Assembly: GCA_028571685.1 (NCBI GenBank)
Contig: CM053146.1
Location: 69,839,931 to 69,903,930 of the forward strand
Reading direction: 5' to 3'
DNA from: Heterohyrax brucei
Taxonomy: Eukaryota > Chordata > Mammalia > Hyracoidea > Procaviidae
Length of the DNA stretch: 64,000 nucleotides
Shown here: piece by piece, positions 30,813 to 43,644 of the stretch
How the letters are laid out: every line of letters begins with the position of its first letter
How positions within the stretch are numbered: position 1 is the first letter of the stretch
Notes under the pieces: generated by a model
The model's database searches: none
What the model was told of the DNA's origin: nothing
What the model saw: the letters and a program-made list of their open reading frames with translations, nothing else
Translations under genes and position numbers: made by a program

Positions 30813-32721
30813 ACTCCTAATATTTCACTTGTTGGGACAACATCCAGAAGTTCTCATTTGATAATGGTGAAAAGGTTTTATTCTTTACCTGTTTTTACGA
30901 CAAGTATGTTAGCCTCCTTATCAAGCCTCTGAGTTTTCCGATTGCAATTTACACTGTCTAAAAAGCAGGCAGCTGGCTGAAGTTAAGTTCTTGTCGTGCC
31001 TAATATGATTCTATGTTTTCCCATATAATCTCCTAGAATCTTCCTAGAAAGTCCCACAGCTTTATATCTGCGTAGATTAACCCAGCTCTAGGCAACAGAG
31101 TTAAACTTACCATGAAAAGGGCCAATCAGAGCACTGAGTGGTGCTAATCAAACTGGAAACTGTGGCTGGTTCTAAAAAACTAAAGTGTTAAATTAACCCC
31201 TCCTTGTCTCTGTTCTACTAAGACGCAGCACGCACACCCCAAAATGTATTTCTGCTTTCATTACTACAGTTAAAAGAAATGCCGTGTCAGTGTTTTGATG
31301 TATCCAAGGACTGAATGTAAACAACATGGTACAACTCTGGAAACTGCCATCATAAAATATTTCAAGAGGTAGAATAGAGTAAAATAAAATAAAAATGTCT
31401 TTTTATGTGATATCTCAGAGTAATTCAGGATTTATGGTACCTTAACCTTTAGAATCCAAAATATTAAGCTATGTTTCTTAGAGATAATAACTCGGTTGTC
31501 CCTCACTTATGTGTCTTAGATAAAAGACTACTGCCACAGAATCCATGAATGCTCAAATACCCTGGCGGGCCTTTAGTAGTAAATCTTATGGAATAGCTTA
31601 TGGCCAATGTAATGGCCCACAGTAGCCTGCGAATATCATGAATTCTAATAATACTTACATCAGTAGAAACATGAAGTAATGTCTCCATTGTAATTAAATG
31701 ATGTATTTAGAGCAGTGGACTAAATGGTCCCCCAGTGTGTTGGTGATATATTCTAATAGTCTTCTCTTTACAGCCCCACGCAGTAATATTCATGCTTTAT
31801 TCTGGAGGGCTTTGCTTCTGACTGAACATTTGAATTGCAACATTAAGTGGTAAAGTGGATTACAGTGAGACCCCATGAATATGGATCCTGATCAAGAAAC
31901 TAAGTGCTTAAAAAAATAAAATGTTACCATTTAAATAGAGTGATTACAAAAACATTTTTATATGGAGGAATGTCGGCCGTCTTCGCCCCCCCCTTCTCAT
32001 TCTATATCCCAGAAGCAGCATGTATTTGCAGCAATTAAAAATTTAGTAGGGTGAAATATCAGAACTTAAATCACTCTAATTTCCACTGTGCTTATTGAAT
32101 TTAATTTGGGCTGTTTGGGGTACAAATTAGTTTTGATAATAATTACACGATTCCATTTTTAAAACATGTTCAGCCCAAAGATTGCAGCCAACTACAGAGT
32201 TTATATGTTGGAAAAGGATGTCGGTTTCCAGGGCTGGAAGGAAATTATCTTGCAGTTGATTAGTTAAAGTGTCACATTTTAAATTTTCATTCTTTATTTT
32301 TCCCCTGGAATCAGTCACTAAAGCAGTAGCTGGAGGCGTTGACAGCCTAGGGCAAAGCTGAGGGCATTTCAGTCTATCTAATCTTCTGGTTAAGAATAAG
32401 TCAAAGAATAGCCTACGGTATTTAGTAATGGGATTAGACAGCAAGTCTATATATAACATATAATTATAAAGTAAAAAAGCTTATGTTTTTATTTAATAAT
32501 ATTAAACATATGTGAGATCTATTCTACTCTTTATTGGCACTTACCTTCTTTAGTTTTTTAAAACACATTTTCAACAAATAAGGAAACATTTCCACCCCTT
32601 TTAACAATTCTTACATGTATCTGTTCAGTGAATGTGATTTACTAACGATAAAGCACTAACTATATGTACAACTGCCTGTTCTACTTCAGTGAGTAACACT
32701 GACATGCAAGTTTGCATGCTG
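30813..32721. other. Long unassigned stretch
   Basis: No gene or clear repeat over 1.9 kb. The 110-codon minus frame at 32,127-32,459 has no recognisable domain. A C run lies at 31,986-31,993. Confidence 0.5.
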
Positions 32722-32751
32722 TGTGCGCGTGTGTGTGTGTGTGTGTGTGTG
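32722..32751. repeat. GT microsatellite
   Basis: About 14 GT units, partly as GTGCGCGTGTG at the start. Confidence 0.95.
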
Positions 32752-32820
32752 GTACGTATCTGAATGTGCACTTGTATACTTAGGTCATTGTGTTACCATA
32801 AAACACGGGTTTAGTCCACC

Positions 32821-33232
32821 TGCTGCAAAAAGCCAGTACTGTGACAGGGTGTAAAGTAACTGCCCAAGAGATTTATTTGCAAGACGGCATGCAAGGGAAC
32901 AGGGGGAGTTTGGGTCCTCGGAGCCTGTCTGACTTCTTCAGGCAAGCTCAGGGTTTTTAATGGGTTGGTAGGGATAAACATGTAGGCAATGGGGTGTGCC
33001 CTGGTGAGGAGACATCCATTGGGATGGTGGTCGAATGGGTGGAGATTGTTGGAGTGGCATTGTCTGGTGCCTCCACTTGTTTGACGATCCTAAGGAGAAG
33101 GCTGTAAAGAGTTTAACTTCATGGCTCCTGTCAGTTAATACCTGATTCCTGGGGCCGGGTAATGCCAAGAAGTCAGGAGTTTTAAGGAAAAAAAGGTGAA
33201 GAAATGGAGTTCTGTCCTAACTGCCTACTTCA
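32821..33232 (-). mobile_element. Endogenous retrovirus-type LTR, antisense
   Basis: Minus-strand order: a TG start near 33,232, an ATTAAAAA promoter-like motif near 32,960, AATAAA at 32,872-32,877, and a U5-like end near 32,821 (GTACTGGCTTTTTGCAGCA). This spacing fits a class I-like ERV LTR. No target duplication was confirmed and no viral gene is adjacent. A 76-codon frame across it is non-functional. Confidence 0.6.
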
Positions 33233-35405
33233 GCTGTGGTTTTAAATTCATGGGGCATTTGGAAAAGTGTTCTGCAGTCACTGAAATCACATGAAACGGT
33301 GTTTGTTACTCAGTTGATTTAAATTTAAAGGTGATTTGGCATATCTTATTTCCTAAATTTTCAATGTGCATTAGAATTTAGCACCTGTTCCACAAATCTA
33401 GGAGCTTAAACAATAGCTTGTAGTTCACTACAGAACTTTTCTCCAGCAGAGACAAATAGTGACTTGTGGTAAATTTACCTAATTGTGTTTGCATTGTTTT
33501 AAAAATGCAGTTTGGTTATGCTGTCAAAGTTTTGTAAGAAGTCAGAGAATGGTCCGTTTGCTGTGTGGTAAACCGACTGCTCTAGAGGAAAAGACAACTA
33601 CGTGCAAAAGAACGTGGAAGCCCTGGTGAGAGCGGAGCTCCGGGTAAATGAAGAGCTTTCTTTCTGACTAGCTGAGACCTGGCTTCGGTTGGCAAGCGAA
33701 TTCTTTGAGCACCACCCTTGAAAATCATGCTAATGAGCCTCTTCACTTCATCAGATAGGATTGCGATCCTTTTTGTCCGCATCATTAAGGCCTCAAATTG
33801 CCCTATTAGCAAGACCTCAAATTGCCCCTCAGGGTCAATGTTTACTGCAGGTGAGCTTGGGTTAACCACCCTCAGAACCCACCGGACAGCAATGTGGACT
33901 ACCTGTTACGGGGGAATTCATTTCCTTCCCAAGTTTCCTTTGCAAAACACCAGTTTTCATCTATTGGAATTATGTTTTAAATTTATTTTGAAAAAAAAAA
34001 AAAAAACACGTTAGGTTAATTTTATGTTGATTCCAAAAGAGTGAGGTGCGGAATGGAAGACAGAAATTTTTCTACCAGGCTCTCTTATCAGTAGCTCATA
34101 AACTTTAATTTGTCCATCTGTACAATGGGGGCAATTATACTTATTTATACGATATATGATTATATAACAAGAGTAGTACAGAATTTTCTTTTGAAAGACT
34201 GTAGCAGCTTGATGACTATCGTTTTAATTACTGAGATAAAAATATACAAAAAGTTGGAGCTGTAAGTAGTAAGCAGTGATAGACAACATACGTTAAATAA
34301 TGCACGCAAAATTAAAGATTAGAATTTTATGGCATTAACGTTGTTTTTTTAATTTTTTTGTAACAGAATGCTGCATATATTTAACAACATAAATATAAAA
34401 TATTTTTTTGCTGATTAAAATGTTAAATGTGTAGGAAAGGCAAAGTGACTCTGTGTATCTCTATGGTCCATTCAGCTTTCCAAAAACTGGTTAGTACTCA
34501 GTTGCTGCCAGTTAACTGCAGAGACTGCCGGTGTTCGGAGAATGGCAATTATCTCCCTGAGCATGCTCAGCAGAATCCACTGGTGATGTTGGGACGTGAA
34601 CCCTTTCGTACGTAGCAACTGAAAGATGAGAGACATGGTTACAATTTCCACAAGTATGTGAAACAGAAGCTTTCAGATTATGTTCCATATCTACGTGGAG
34701 ATAACATTTATGTCTCCTGCGTTAAGGTTAATTTCCATGTATTTAGGGCTCCTGAAATCCTCATCACCTCTGAGGCTGGTACCTGCAAAGTCAGTTTTGC
34801 TATTGAATGGAGACCCAATTAAGAAATGCTTGCTGGTGTCCTTCCAGCAATATCTTGTGAGTTTGAACAATTTTAGTGAAATAAATGTAACAAGGAAAAA
34901 TGAATTCTCTTTAGCCTCTATTCAGCCAAAATTAGCCTCCGCGGATTCTGGCTCACAAAAGCACCACGGGCCTCTGGCTGTGCTCTGTAGCTGTGAAATA
35001 GAATCAAGATTCCATTAGGCATCCCAAGCTGCCTCCTTCTCCAGGGCAGACAATAAAAATGACAACAGGGGATTGTCCCTCAGCTAGTCTAACAAGGGGG
35101 TGGGTTCTCTTCTAAATGACTAGATGTCTGTTTAGCTGAGGGAAAAATTTAAAGGGGCCATGGGCCAAATTTTGTTCCTTTCTTTGGCTTACATGTTTGT
35201 TTCTAAGGTCATCTTCAGAGAGACCTTGAATTCTACCTCTGTTGGACTTAAAACCATGGCTTTTTTTCTTTTATTTTTTTCTTTCCCTTTTTGAGAATTT
35301 GTGTGTGAGACAGACGGTCCAGACAGTGGCATTATTCTGTTAGGGAATCAGAAATTTTAGCAACTGCACATGGACTATGGCTCTTGATATATAGAAATAC
35401 ATACG
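33233..35405. other. Long unassigned stretch
   Basis: No gene. Bases 34,090-34,150 are weakly MIR-like ('TTTGTCCATCTGTACAATGG'). Bases 33,600-33,920 are less AT-rich and single-copy-looking. Open frames of 95-112 codons at 33,582-33,869, 33,718-34,014 and 34,680-35,018 have no recognisable domain. Confidence 0.5.
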
Positions 35406-35437
35406 TATATATATATATATGTGTATATATATATATA
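35406..35437. repeat. AT microsatellite
   Basis: Two AT tracts around GTGT, next to a SINE tail. Confidence 0.95.
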
Positions 35438-35562
35438 CCAAATCCACTGCCACCAAGTCAATTCTGACTCATAGCAACGCTATACGGCAGAGTAGAACTG
35501 GCTTACAGAGTTTTCAAGGAGGGGGTGCATTTGAACTGCCAACCTTTTTTTAGCAGAATTTT
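35438..35562 (-). mobile_element. AfroSINE, antisense, head truncated
   Basis: 'ACCAAATCCACTGCCACCAA', 'TCTGACTCATAGCAACGCTA', 'GGCAGAGTAGAACTGG', 'TGAACTGCCAACC'. Confidence 0.9.
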
Positions 35563-36609
35563 TTTCCTCACTAGGAGATAGAGACTTCCCTCTAACCTAG
35601 ACAAATTCTAGGTCGGAGACCACTTTTTTTTTCAAAGTTTATCTACGAACAAGAACCCCTAATTGATAAATTTATGCAGGTGGCTTTGTCTTCATGTGAA
35701 AAGCAAGTGGAATGGTGCTTTGTAGCACTAGCTTTACACAGTCCTTGTGTGCTCCTGTTTTCCTCATGGAGCTAGATCTTGGCAGTTCCTTCTGTTGAGA
35801 GTAAGGTCTTCAGTTTGTCTACCTTGGAGGAGCACCCAAAAGGCTATGATCCTCTAAAAAATTCTTCTTGCCATCAATTTGCAATTGATTTCCTGGGTTT
35901 TCTGCTACATCGGAAGCCCAAAAGTGTAAGATCGTTTTCTTCTCCTAGTTCAAGGGCAAATGTAATATAACTTATGCAAGTTTTACATAAATTTGATTGA
36001 ATATTCTTTCTCTTTGTAACTGGCCTAGTAAACAAAGTTTTGTATCTCCCTTGACAGATGCTACAGAATGAGATTTAATATGGCTTGTCAATGAGTGCCA
36101 GAAAGTTGAAGAGTTCATCAACCATTCATAGTAATTGTACTGTATTCATATAGAGTTATAAATGTGTATTTCATGGTCCTGTCTCCTTTGCTCCAATCAA
36201 AATACTGGCAGGAAGCAATATTATATAATCTATGGTGTCAATTGCTAATGCTAGTGGCAAGTAAATCATAATGTTTTCATTATCAAATTGCTAATACTTA
36301 GAGATTATAATGTTCCATACAGGAAGTTTTTAATAAGCAATTATTTATGTGCTCAGTTACTGGATGTTGCTAAACCAAGGCATTTCTTCAATACTAAGTG
36401 AGAATTCTATTCAACAGTTCATTCTGTAACATCATTCATTGGTATTATAATTCTACAAAGTTATACAGAAGAATGTGTTACGTATTTCTTACAGGATTCA
36501 GAAAAAATTAAAAATAAACCAATCAGATTGCAAATATTAAAATATGAATTTCCACTTGTAAAATGTCACAAATTCTAATATAAAAGACAGCTAGTTTAAT
36601 TTGATTTTG
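35563..36609. other. Unassigned AT-rich sequence
   Basis: No gene or repeat recognised. Confidence 0.5.
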
Positions 36610-36960
36610 AATACCAAATCTGTGATCTGAATCTAATGATATCATAGTCAGAAAACCCAAGTTCTAAAATTGGCTTTGCCATTTACAACTTATTACATAG
36701 ACTCAGGAAACTGTGGTGGCATAGTGGTTAGGTGCTATGGCTGCTAACTAGAAGGTTGGCAGTTCATATCCACCAGGAGCTCCTTAGAAATTCTAGGGGG
36801 CACTTCTACTCTGTCTATAGGGTTACTACAAGTTGGAATTGCCTTGATGGCAGTGGGTTTTATACGTATATATATACATGTAGCCTCAAGAAATATTCCG
36901 AAAATCTTTGAGACTCAATATCTTTATCTGGAAAATATTTTACCATTCATCTTGTGGACT
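36610..36960 (+). mobile_element. MIR SINE, sense, split by an AfroSINE
   Basis: 'GAAAACCCAAGTTCTAAAAT', 'GGCTTTGCCATTTACAACTT' before the SINE, and 'GAGACTCAATATCTTTATCT' after it, follow MIR order. Confidence 0.65.
36712..36866 (+). mobile_element. AfroSINE, sense, full length
   Basis: 'AACTGTGGTGGCATAGTGGT', 'GCTGCTAACTAGAAGGTTGG', 'ATCCACCAGGAGCTCCTTAG', tail 'GATGGCAGTGGGTTTTATAC'. Confidence 0.93.
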
Positions 36961-38169
36961 AACATGTTTTATTAAACACTATCTTAAAAAATACAATAGA
37001 CTAATCAAATCACTAAGTTATCAACATCTGAACTTTCATAGGTGAGGTAAAGAGTGAGTTAGGTGTAATTTTTCAAACAATCTTTAAGTATAGTTCATAA
37101 ACACACTCAATTGTTATATCAGAGTATTTGGTTTGTTATAAAATCTTTTTTGTCTTTCACTTGGCTACGTCTTTATTTTAAAATTGTGCTTTAAACGAAA
37201 AGTAGCAATCTACATCAGTTTTCCATATGAAACCCTGTACCTGCACCACTATGCAACTCTAAATAATATTGCCTTCCTCCATCCAGAGCAGCAAACTCCC
37301 CCTTTCCACTCTGTACTTCCTGTATCCATTCAACCAACACCTGTCCCCTTCTACCCGTTCATCCTGCCTCTGGACAGGAGTTGCTCAGACAGCCTCATGT
37401 ATATGGTTAAGCCAAGAAGCACATTCTTCACTAGCATCACTCTATGTTTTATAATTTAGTCCAATCTTTAAAGAGTTGGCTTTGGTACTAGTTTCAGCTC
37501 TGGACTACCTGAGTCTGGGGGCTATGTCCTCATAGTACCCTACAATCTGACAGACCATCTGGTCCCATCTTTTAATAAGATTCTAATTCTGCACACTCAT
37601 TCTTCTCCTGCTATATCAGTGACTTTTTTATTGTTTTCCCTGTAAGGGCAGTCACCGGTAGTGGCCAGGCACCATCTAGGTCTTCTGATTTCACGCTGTT
37701 GTAGTCTCTGGATTATATGACATCTTCTGTTTACTGGGCTCGTATTTCCACATATCTTTGATGCCCAGGTAGACTGAGACCATTTGTTGCTACTTAAATG
37801 GCACTTTGCTAGGTTTCAAGACCCCAGATGCCACTCACCAGAGTGGTATGCAGAACATTTTCTTAAAAAACAAAAATGTAGTTATGCCAGTTAGCCTACA
37901 TTTCCTCTGAAACCATGATCCTCAGAAACCTGTCCCTGCTATTCTGTCCTTCGAAACGTTGACTTATAAACCTTTTAGATTTTGCTGTAGTCCAGTTGTG
38001 CTAACCTCCCTTCTACTGCATGAAGTCAGTCCCTTCCTCTAACCTAGCTCCTATCTACTATCTAGTCTATGAATATCCCCTCCCTCCCTTCCCACCTTTG
38101 TAACCATCAAAGATTATTTTCTTCAGAGCTTAATCTTTTCTTAAGTCCTGGTAATAGTGGTCTCTTGCA

Positions 38170-41100
38170 ACATTAGTCCTCTTGCAGCTGACTAAATTCT
38201 CTCAGCATAATCTCTTCCAGATGACTCCATGTTACCACATTTCCTAAGATCATAGCTATTCTTTGTCATTGCATAGTATTCCATTGTGCATGTATACTAT
38301 AATTTGTTTATCCATTCATCTGCTGATGGGAACCTCAGATGCGGACAGTGCTGCAATAAACATTTGTGTGCATGTGTCTGTTCCTAGGACAGCCCTTATT
38401 TCTCTAGGGTATATTCAAGAAGCTGGATTGATGAATCATATGGTATTTCTATTTCTAGCTTTTTAAGAAAGCACGAAGTTGCTTTTCAAAGTGATTTTAT
38501 CATTTTACATTTCGAACAGATGTACTAGAGTTCCAGTCTCTGCACAACCTCTCCAACATTTGTTATTTGGGGTTTTTCTTTTTCTTTTTCTTTTTTTTGA
38601 TCAATACAAGCCTTCTTGTAGTTTGATTTGGATTTCTTAAAAAAGGCTAATGATAGTGATCCTTTCCTATCATCTGTGGGCTTTCTGGATGTCTTCTTTA
38701 GTGAAGTGCCTGTTCATGTCCTTTGCCCATTTTTTAACTGGGTTACTTGTCTTTTTCTTGTTGAGGTTTTGCAGTACTTACGAACACAAAGATTATGCAC
38801 TGATTGGATCATGATAGCCCCAAACTTTTTCCTAGTCTGCAGGTGGTCTTTTTATTCTTCCGGTGAAGTATTTTGATGAGCATAAGTGGTGGATTTTTTG
38901 GTGTTCCTAGTTATCTCTTTTCTCTTCTGGTATTTGTACATTGTTAATAATATTTTGTAGTCTGTTTATGCTGTACATTATGGCTCCCAGCATTTTCCAT
39001 GTTTTTTCTTCCATGATCTTCATTGTTCTAGATTTTATATTTAGGACTTTGATCAATTTAAAGTTAGTTTTTCTGCACAGTGTGAGAGGGTCTCATTTCT
39101 TTCTTTCTTTTTTTTTTTTTTTCAGATTGATATCCAGTTATGCCAACACTATTTGTTAAAGAGACTGTCCTACCTCCAGTTTATGGAGTTTGGATCTTTA
39201 TCAAATATCAACTGCTTATAGGTGGATTCTGTTAAATCTGGATTCTCAGTTCTGTTTCACTGATTTGTGTATCTGTTTTTTTTTTTTTTACCAGTAAGTA
39301 CCAGGCTATGTTGAATACTAAGGCAGTATAATAGATTCTAAAGTCATGTAGTGTGAGGGCTCCCACCTTGTTTTTCTTCTTAAGTAATGTCTTATATATC
39401 TGGGGCTTCTTTCCTTCCACATGAAGCCAGTAATTTGTTTCTCCATCACATTAAAAAGTGCTATTGGAATTTGTATTGGGATTACATTGTATCTGTAGAT
39501 TTCTTTGGTTAGAGTAGACATATTCATGATGTTAAGTCTTCCTATTCATGAGAAAAGTTTCTCCACTTATGTAGGTATCTTTTGGCTTCTTACAGTACAG
39601 TCTTGCAATTTTCTTTGTGTAGATCTTTTATATCTCCTGTTAGATTTATTACTAGGTATTTTCCCTTCTTGAGGGCAGTTGTAAATGGTATAGATTGGGT
39701 GATTTCCCTCTTGATAGTTTTTTGTTGTGTAAAGACATGCAATTGATTTATCTATAATTATCTTCTATGTTGATAATTTGCTGAACTATTAGTTCCAGTA
39801 GTTTTTCTGTGGATTCTTTAAGTTTTCTGTATATAAGGGCATATCATCTGCAGATAGAGATACTTTTACTTCTTTACCAATTTGGATGCCCTTTATTTCT
39901 TTATCTTGCCTGATTGATATGGCTAGAAGCTCCAGGACAATGTCGAATAAGAGTGGTGACAATAGGCATCCTTGTCCCAATTTCTGTTCTCAAGTGGGAT
40001 GCTTTCAGACTCTCTCCATGTAGTATGATGTTGGCTGTTTGCAGTGCATAAACCAAAAGCCAAATCCACTGTCACTGAGTCAGTTGTGACTCACAGTGAT
40101 TGCATAGATAACCTGTATTACCTTGAGGAATTTCCCCTTTATTTCTATTTTGCTGAATTTTTTACACGAATAGGTGCTGTAATTTGTCAAATGCTGTTTT
40201 GCATCAGTTGATAAAATTGATTCTTGTTTTATTTGGTTGATTACATTAATGGTTTTTCTAATGTTGAATTGTTCCTGTATCCCTATTATGAATTCCACTT
40301 CATCATGGTGAATTTTGTTTGTTTGTTTGTTTTTTGATATGTTGTTGAATTCTATTGGCTAGAATTTGGCTTGAGGGTTTTTGCATCTAAGTTCATGAGA
40401 GATATTGGTCTATAATTTTCTTTTTGTGTGTGTTTTGTCTTAATTTTGGTTTCAGGGTTATACTGGCTTCGTAGAGTCAGTTTGCAAGTGTTCTGTCCTT
40501 TTCTGTGCTCTGGAATAACTTTGGTAATAGTGGTATTAACTCTCCTCTAAGAATTTGGCAGAATTCCCCAGTGAAGCAGTCTGGGCCAGGGCTTTTTTTA
40601 TAGTTGGGAGTTTTTAAATTACCTTTTCAATCTCTTGTTTTGTAATTTGTTTATTTATTTTTTATACTTTGTGCTGGTTTTGGTAGGTAGCAGAAATTTC
40701 TTTGTTTCCCCTAGGTTTTTGAATTTATTGTCATACAATTTTTTACAGTATTCTATTATGATTCTTCTAATTTCAGTTGGGTCTATTGTGATATTGCACA
40801 TTTCATTTCTTAGTTATTTGCTTCCTCTCCTGTTTTTCTTTTGTCAGTTTGGCCAAAAGTTTATCAATTTTGTTGATCTTTTAAGAAAATCGCATTTAGG
40901 TCTTGTTAACTCTTTCATTCACTTTTCTGTTATCTTATTTGGCTCTAATTTTTACTATTTGCTTTCTTCTAGTGCTCAAGGGGTTCTTTTACTGATCTCT
41001 TTCCACTTGTTTGAGTTGTAGAATTAATTGTTTAATCTAGGCTTTTTCTTCTTTTTAGATGTGTACATGTATTGAGATAAATTGACCTCTGAGCACTGCT

Positions 41101-41930
41101 TTTGCTGTGTGCCATAAATTCTGGTAGGATTTGTTTTCATTCTCTCTTAAGCCTATGAATTTCTTTATTGCATCCTTGACTTCTTCTATAACCCAATTAC
41201 TTCTGAGCAAGGTATTATTCAATTGCCATGTGTTTGATTTATTTTTCCCCTTTCTTTTTTCCATTATTGACTTTTACTTTCATGGTTTTATGGTCTGAAA
41301 ACTTGGAATTTTGTGGCCTAATATGTGGTCTATTCTGGAGAAGGTTCCACGTGCATTGGAAAGGAAAGTGTACTTGGCTACTGTTGAGTGGACTGTTCTG
41401 CATATGCCTCTGAGGTCAATTCAGTTGATTATGCATTTAGATCTTCCATGTCTTTATTGAACTTTTTACTAAATGTTCTGTCCTTCACTAAAAGTGTTGT
41501 CTTGAAGACTGTTACTATTTTGTAGAACTATATATTTCTTTTTCAATGTATTTAGTATTTGTTTTATGTATTTTGCAGCCCTGTCACAGGGTGTGTAGGT
41601 ATTTAACATGGTTATGTCCTCCAGGAGTACTGATTCTTTAATCATTATATAATGTCCTTCCTTATCTAGTGTAGTGGATTTTACTCTAAAGTCTATTGTA
41701 TCAGGGATTAACATTGCCACTTCTGTTCTTTTTTGAATATTGTTAGCTTGAGATACAATTTTTTCATGCTTTGAGTTTTAGTTTGTTTGGATCTTTGAGT
41801 CTAATGTGCATCTCCTATAGGCTTCACACAATCGGGTCATGTTTGATCAGTTTGCCGCCCTCCATCCCACTATTGGTGCATTCAATCAATTTACAGTCAG
41901 CATGATTATTGATAGATACAATCTTAGTGC
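38170..41930 (-). pseudogene. L1 ORF2 remnant (endonuclease and reverse transcriptase)
   Basis: Open segments show the ORF2 order. The endonuclease domain reads 'LDKEGHYIMIKESVLLEDIT' and 'AAKYIKQIL' (41,469-41,720), then 'NENKSYQNLWHTAKAVLRG' (41,055-41,264). Next come the fingers region, 'EQFNIRKTINVINQIK' (40,080-40,298), and the active-site region '[17 protein letters not shown]' with '[15 protein letters not shown]' (39,789-39,980). The usual FADD is SADD here, with both aspartates kept. The C-terminal part reads 'IYRYNVIPIQIPIALF' (39,318-39,527). The frame is broken into pieces under 90 codons, and a 50-base SINE tail insertion splits it. Confidence 0.9.
40051..40100 (-). mobile_element. 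Tail-only AfroSINE insertion in L1 ORF2 (copy d)
   Basis: 'AACCAAAAGCCAAATCCACT' to 'GACTCACAGTGAT' is the antisense SINE tail alone. It is flanked by TGCATA at 40,045-40,050 and 40,101-40,106, and L1 sequence continues on both sides. Confidence 0.8.
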
Positions 41931-42249
41931 TGTCATTTTGATGTCTTCTGTGTTGTAGAAAATTTCTTTGTTCAATTTAATTTTCTGTATTGAGTTTTTT
42001 TCTTCATGGGTTTTCATCTTTTTCAATGTTAGTGGTTTTGTATTTGCAAATACTTCTTCATGTCTTTCTTATTTTTTATTTTGATGCATATGATTGTTAG
42101 TTTCTTTTGTGGTTATCTTAATATTTATCCTTATTTTTATAAATTTAAACCTCTCTTTAATTTCTTTATATTGCCCTGACTTGCTCTCCATATGAAAGAT
42201 CCATGATGTTATTTCTTTTGGATCTTTCTTTTTTGTTACAGTGGTTGCA

Positions 42250-43280
42250 TTATGACATCTCTGTTTCCCTATTTTCAGTGTTTTGCCTATGATTTATTTT
42301 CATGATTCCCCAGTTCGGGTTGATATCCAGTTGGCCTTTTCTGTGTTGTAGTCTTGGATTGTTACTAGGAGTTATTCGGTTTGTAACCAAAGGATTCCGT
42401 TTCTTGTAATTTTGGTTTGTTTTTTGCAAATTTCCTAAATTTCTGTTTATCTGGAAATGTCCTAATTTCTCCATTGTATTTGAAAGGCAAGTTTTCTGGA
42501 TATATAATTCTTGACTGGCAATTATTTTCCTTCAAGACTTTGCACACATCATCTTATTGTCTTCTTGCCTGCAGTGTTTCCTGTGAATAGTCTGAGGTTA
42601 GTGTTATTGATTCTCCTTTGTTGGTTATTTTTCATTTATCCCTAACCACTTTTGAAAGTATCCCCTTCTCTACAGTTTTGCAAGTTTGATTATAATACGC
42701 TTTGATGTCTTTGTTTTGAATTCCACCTTGTATGGAGTTTGATGAGCATCACGGATAAGTATCTTCTCATCTTTCATGATATCAGGGAAGTTTTCTGTCA
42801 GCAAATCTTAGACAAGTCTCTCTGCATTTTTTATTATCCCCCCTCCCATTCTGGTATTCCAATCACTCATGAGTTATTCCTCTTTGTAAAGTCTCACATA
42901 ATTCTTACTATCTGTTGATTTTTTAAAAATTTATCTCGTTTTTCCTCAGATATATTGATGTCACATACTTTACTTCCAATTTTACTAATTCACCCTTCCA
43001 TTGCCCCAGTTCTGTTCCTTTGGGCTTTTACTGATTTGTCCAATTTTGTGATTTTATTATTAATTTTCTGGATTTCTAATTCTTACCACTCTATGCTTTC
43101 TTGTAGCTTATTCAAATTGTCATTGTACTCTGCTGCATGTTGTCTCTTTTCCTTACTTGTCTCTTTAAGAGTTCAAAATACTAATGTTTTTTATTCTACC
43201 TCTTATAATTCTAGGGAGTTCTCTTCCTCTAGAAAATTTGATTCTTTGTTTTGGAAGCTTTCAGAAGAAATCATGATCTT
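42250..43280 (-). pseudogene. L1 ORF1 remnant
   Basis: The C-terminal domain is visible in 42,365-42,547 as 'NLPFKYNGEIRTFPDKQKF' and 'KPKLQE', a hallmark of L1 ORF1p. Upstream (43,000-43,280) the minus strand encodes Lys/Glu-rich sequence in line with the coiled coil. Stops and shifts interrupt it. Confidence 0.8.
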
Positions 43281-43644
43281 CACCTCTAAATGCTTTGATA
43301 TGGACTACTATTTCCTAGCCATATTTTATATTTGCTTTCTGTGTTCTAGCTTACTGTTTTGAAATGTACAGTTTACTTTTCTTACGGGTATTCGGTTCTG
43401 GTGTCCAGGTAGTCAGTCTCTAAGTGTATGGTGCAGGCTGTTGCTTACTGTTGGGCAACAGGTGATTGGTATAGGCACAGGAATCTGGCTGTAACCTCTG
43501 AGAAAGACAAGGGGCTAACAGCCATCCCTGGATGTCTGTGAGCATGGTGTATCCCGTTATGCCTGAATCTAGGTGAAGGAATAATTTATGTTCTGATTTT
43601 CTGGCTTAGGGGACTCAGCAACATTTTTTTTCTTACCTCCCTTT

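Noticed and set aside
30813-32720. Host exon in the long repeat-free stretch
   Set aside because: No frame with coding character or paired splice sites could be recognised by eye, so it is left as unassigned.
40635-41021. 128-codon plus-strand frame rich in hydrophobic residues
   Set aside because: It is the reverse strand of L1 ORF2. A T-rich antisense strand gives Phe/Leu/Ser-rich frames with no biological meaning.
42955-43362. 135-codon plus-strand frame resembling a membrane protein
   Set aside because: It is the reverse strand of L1 ORF1 and its 5' region; the hydrophobic look is an effect of strand composition.
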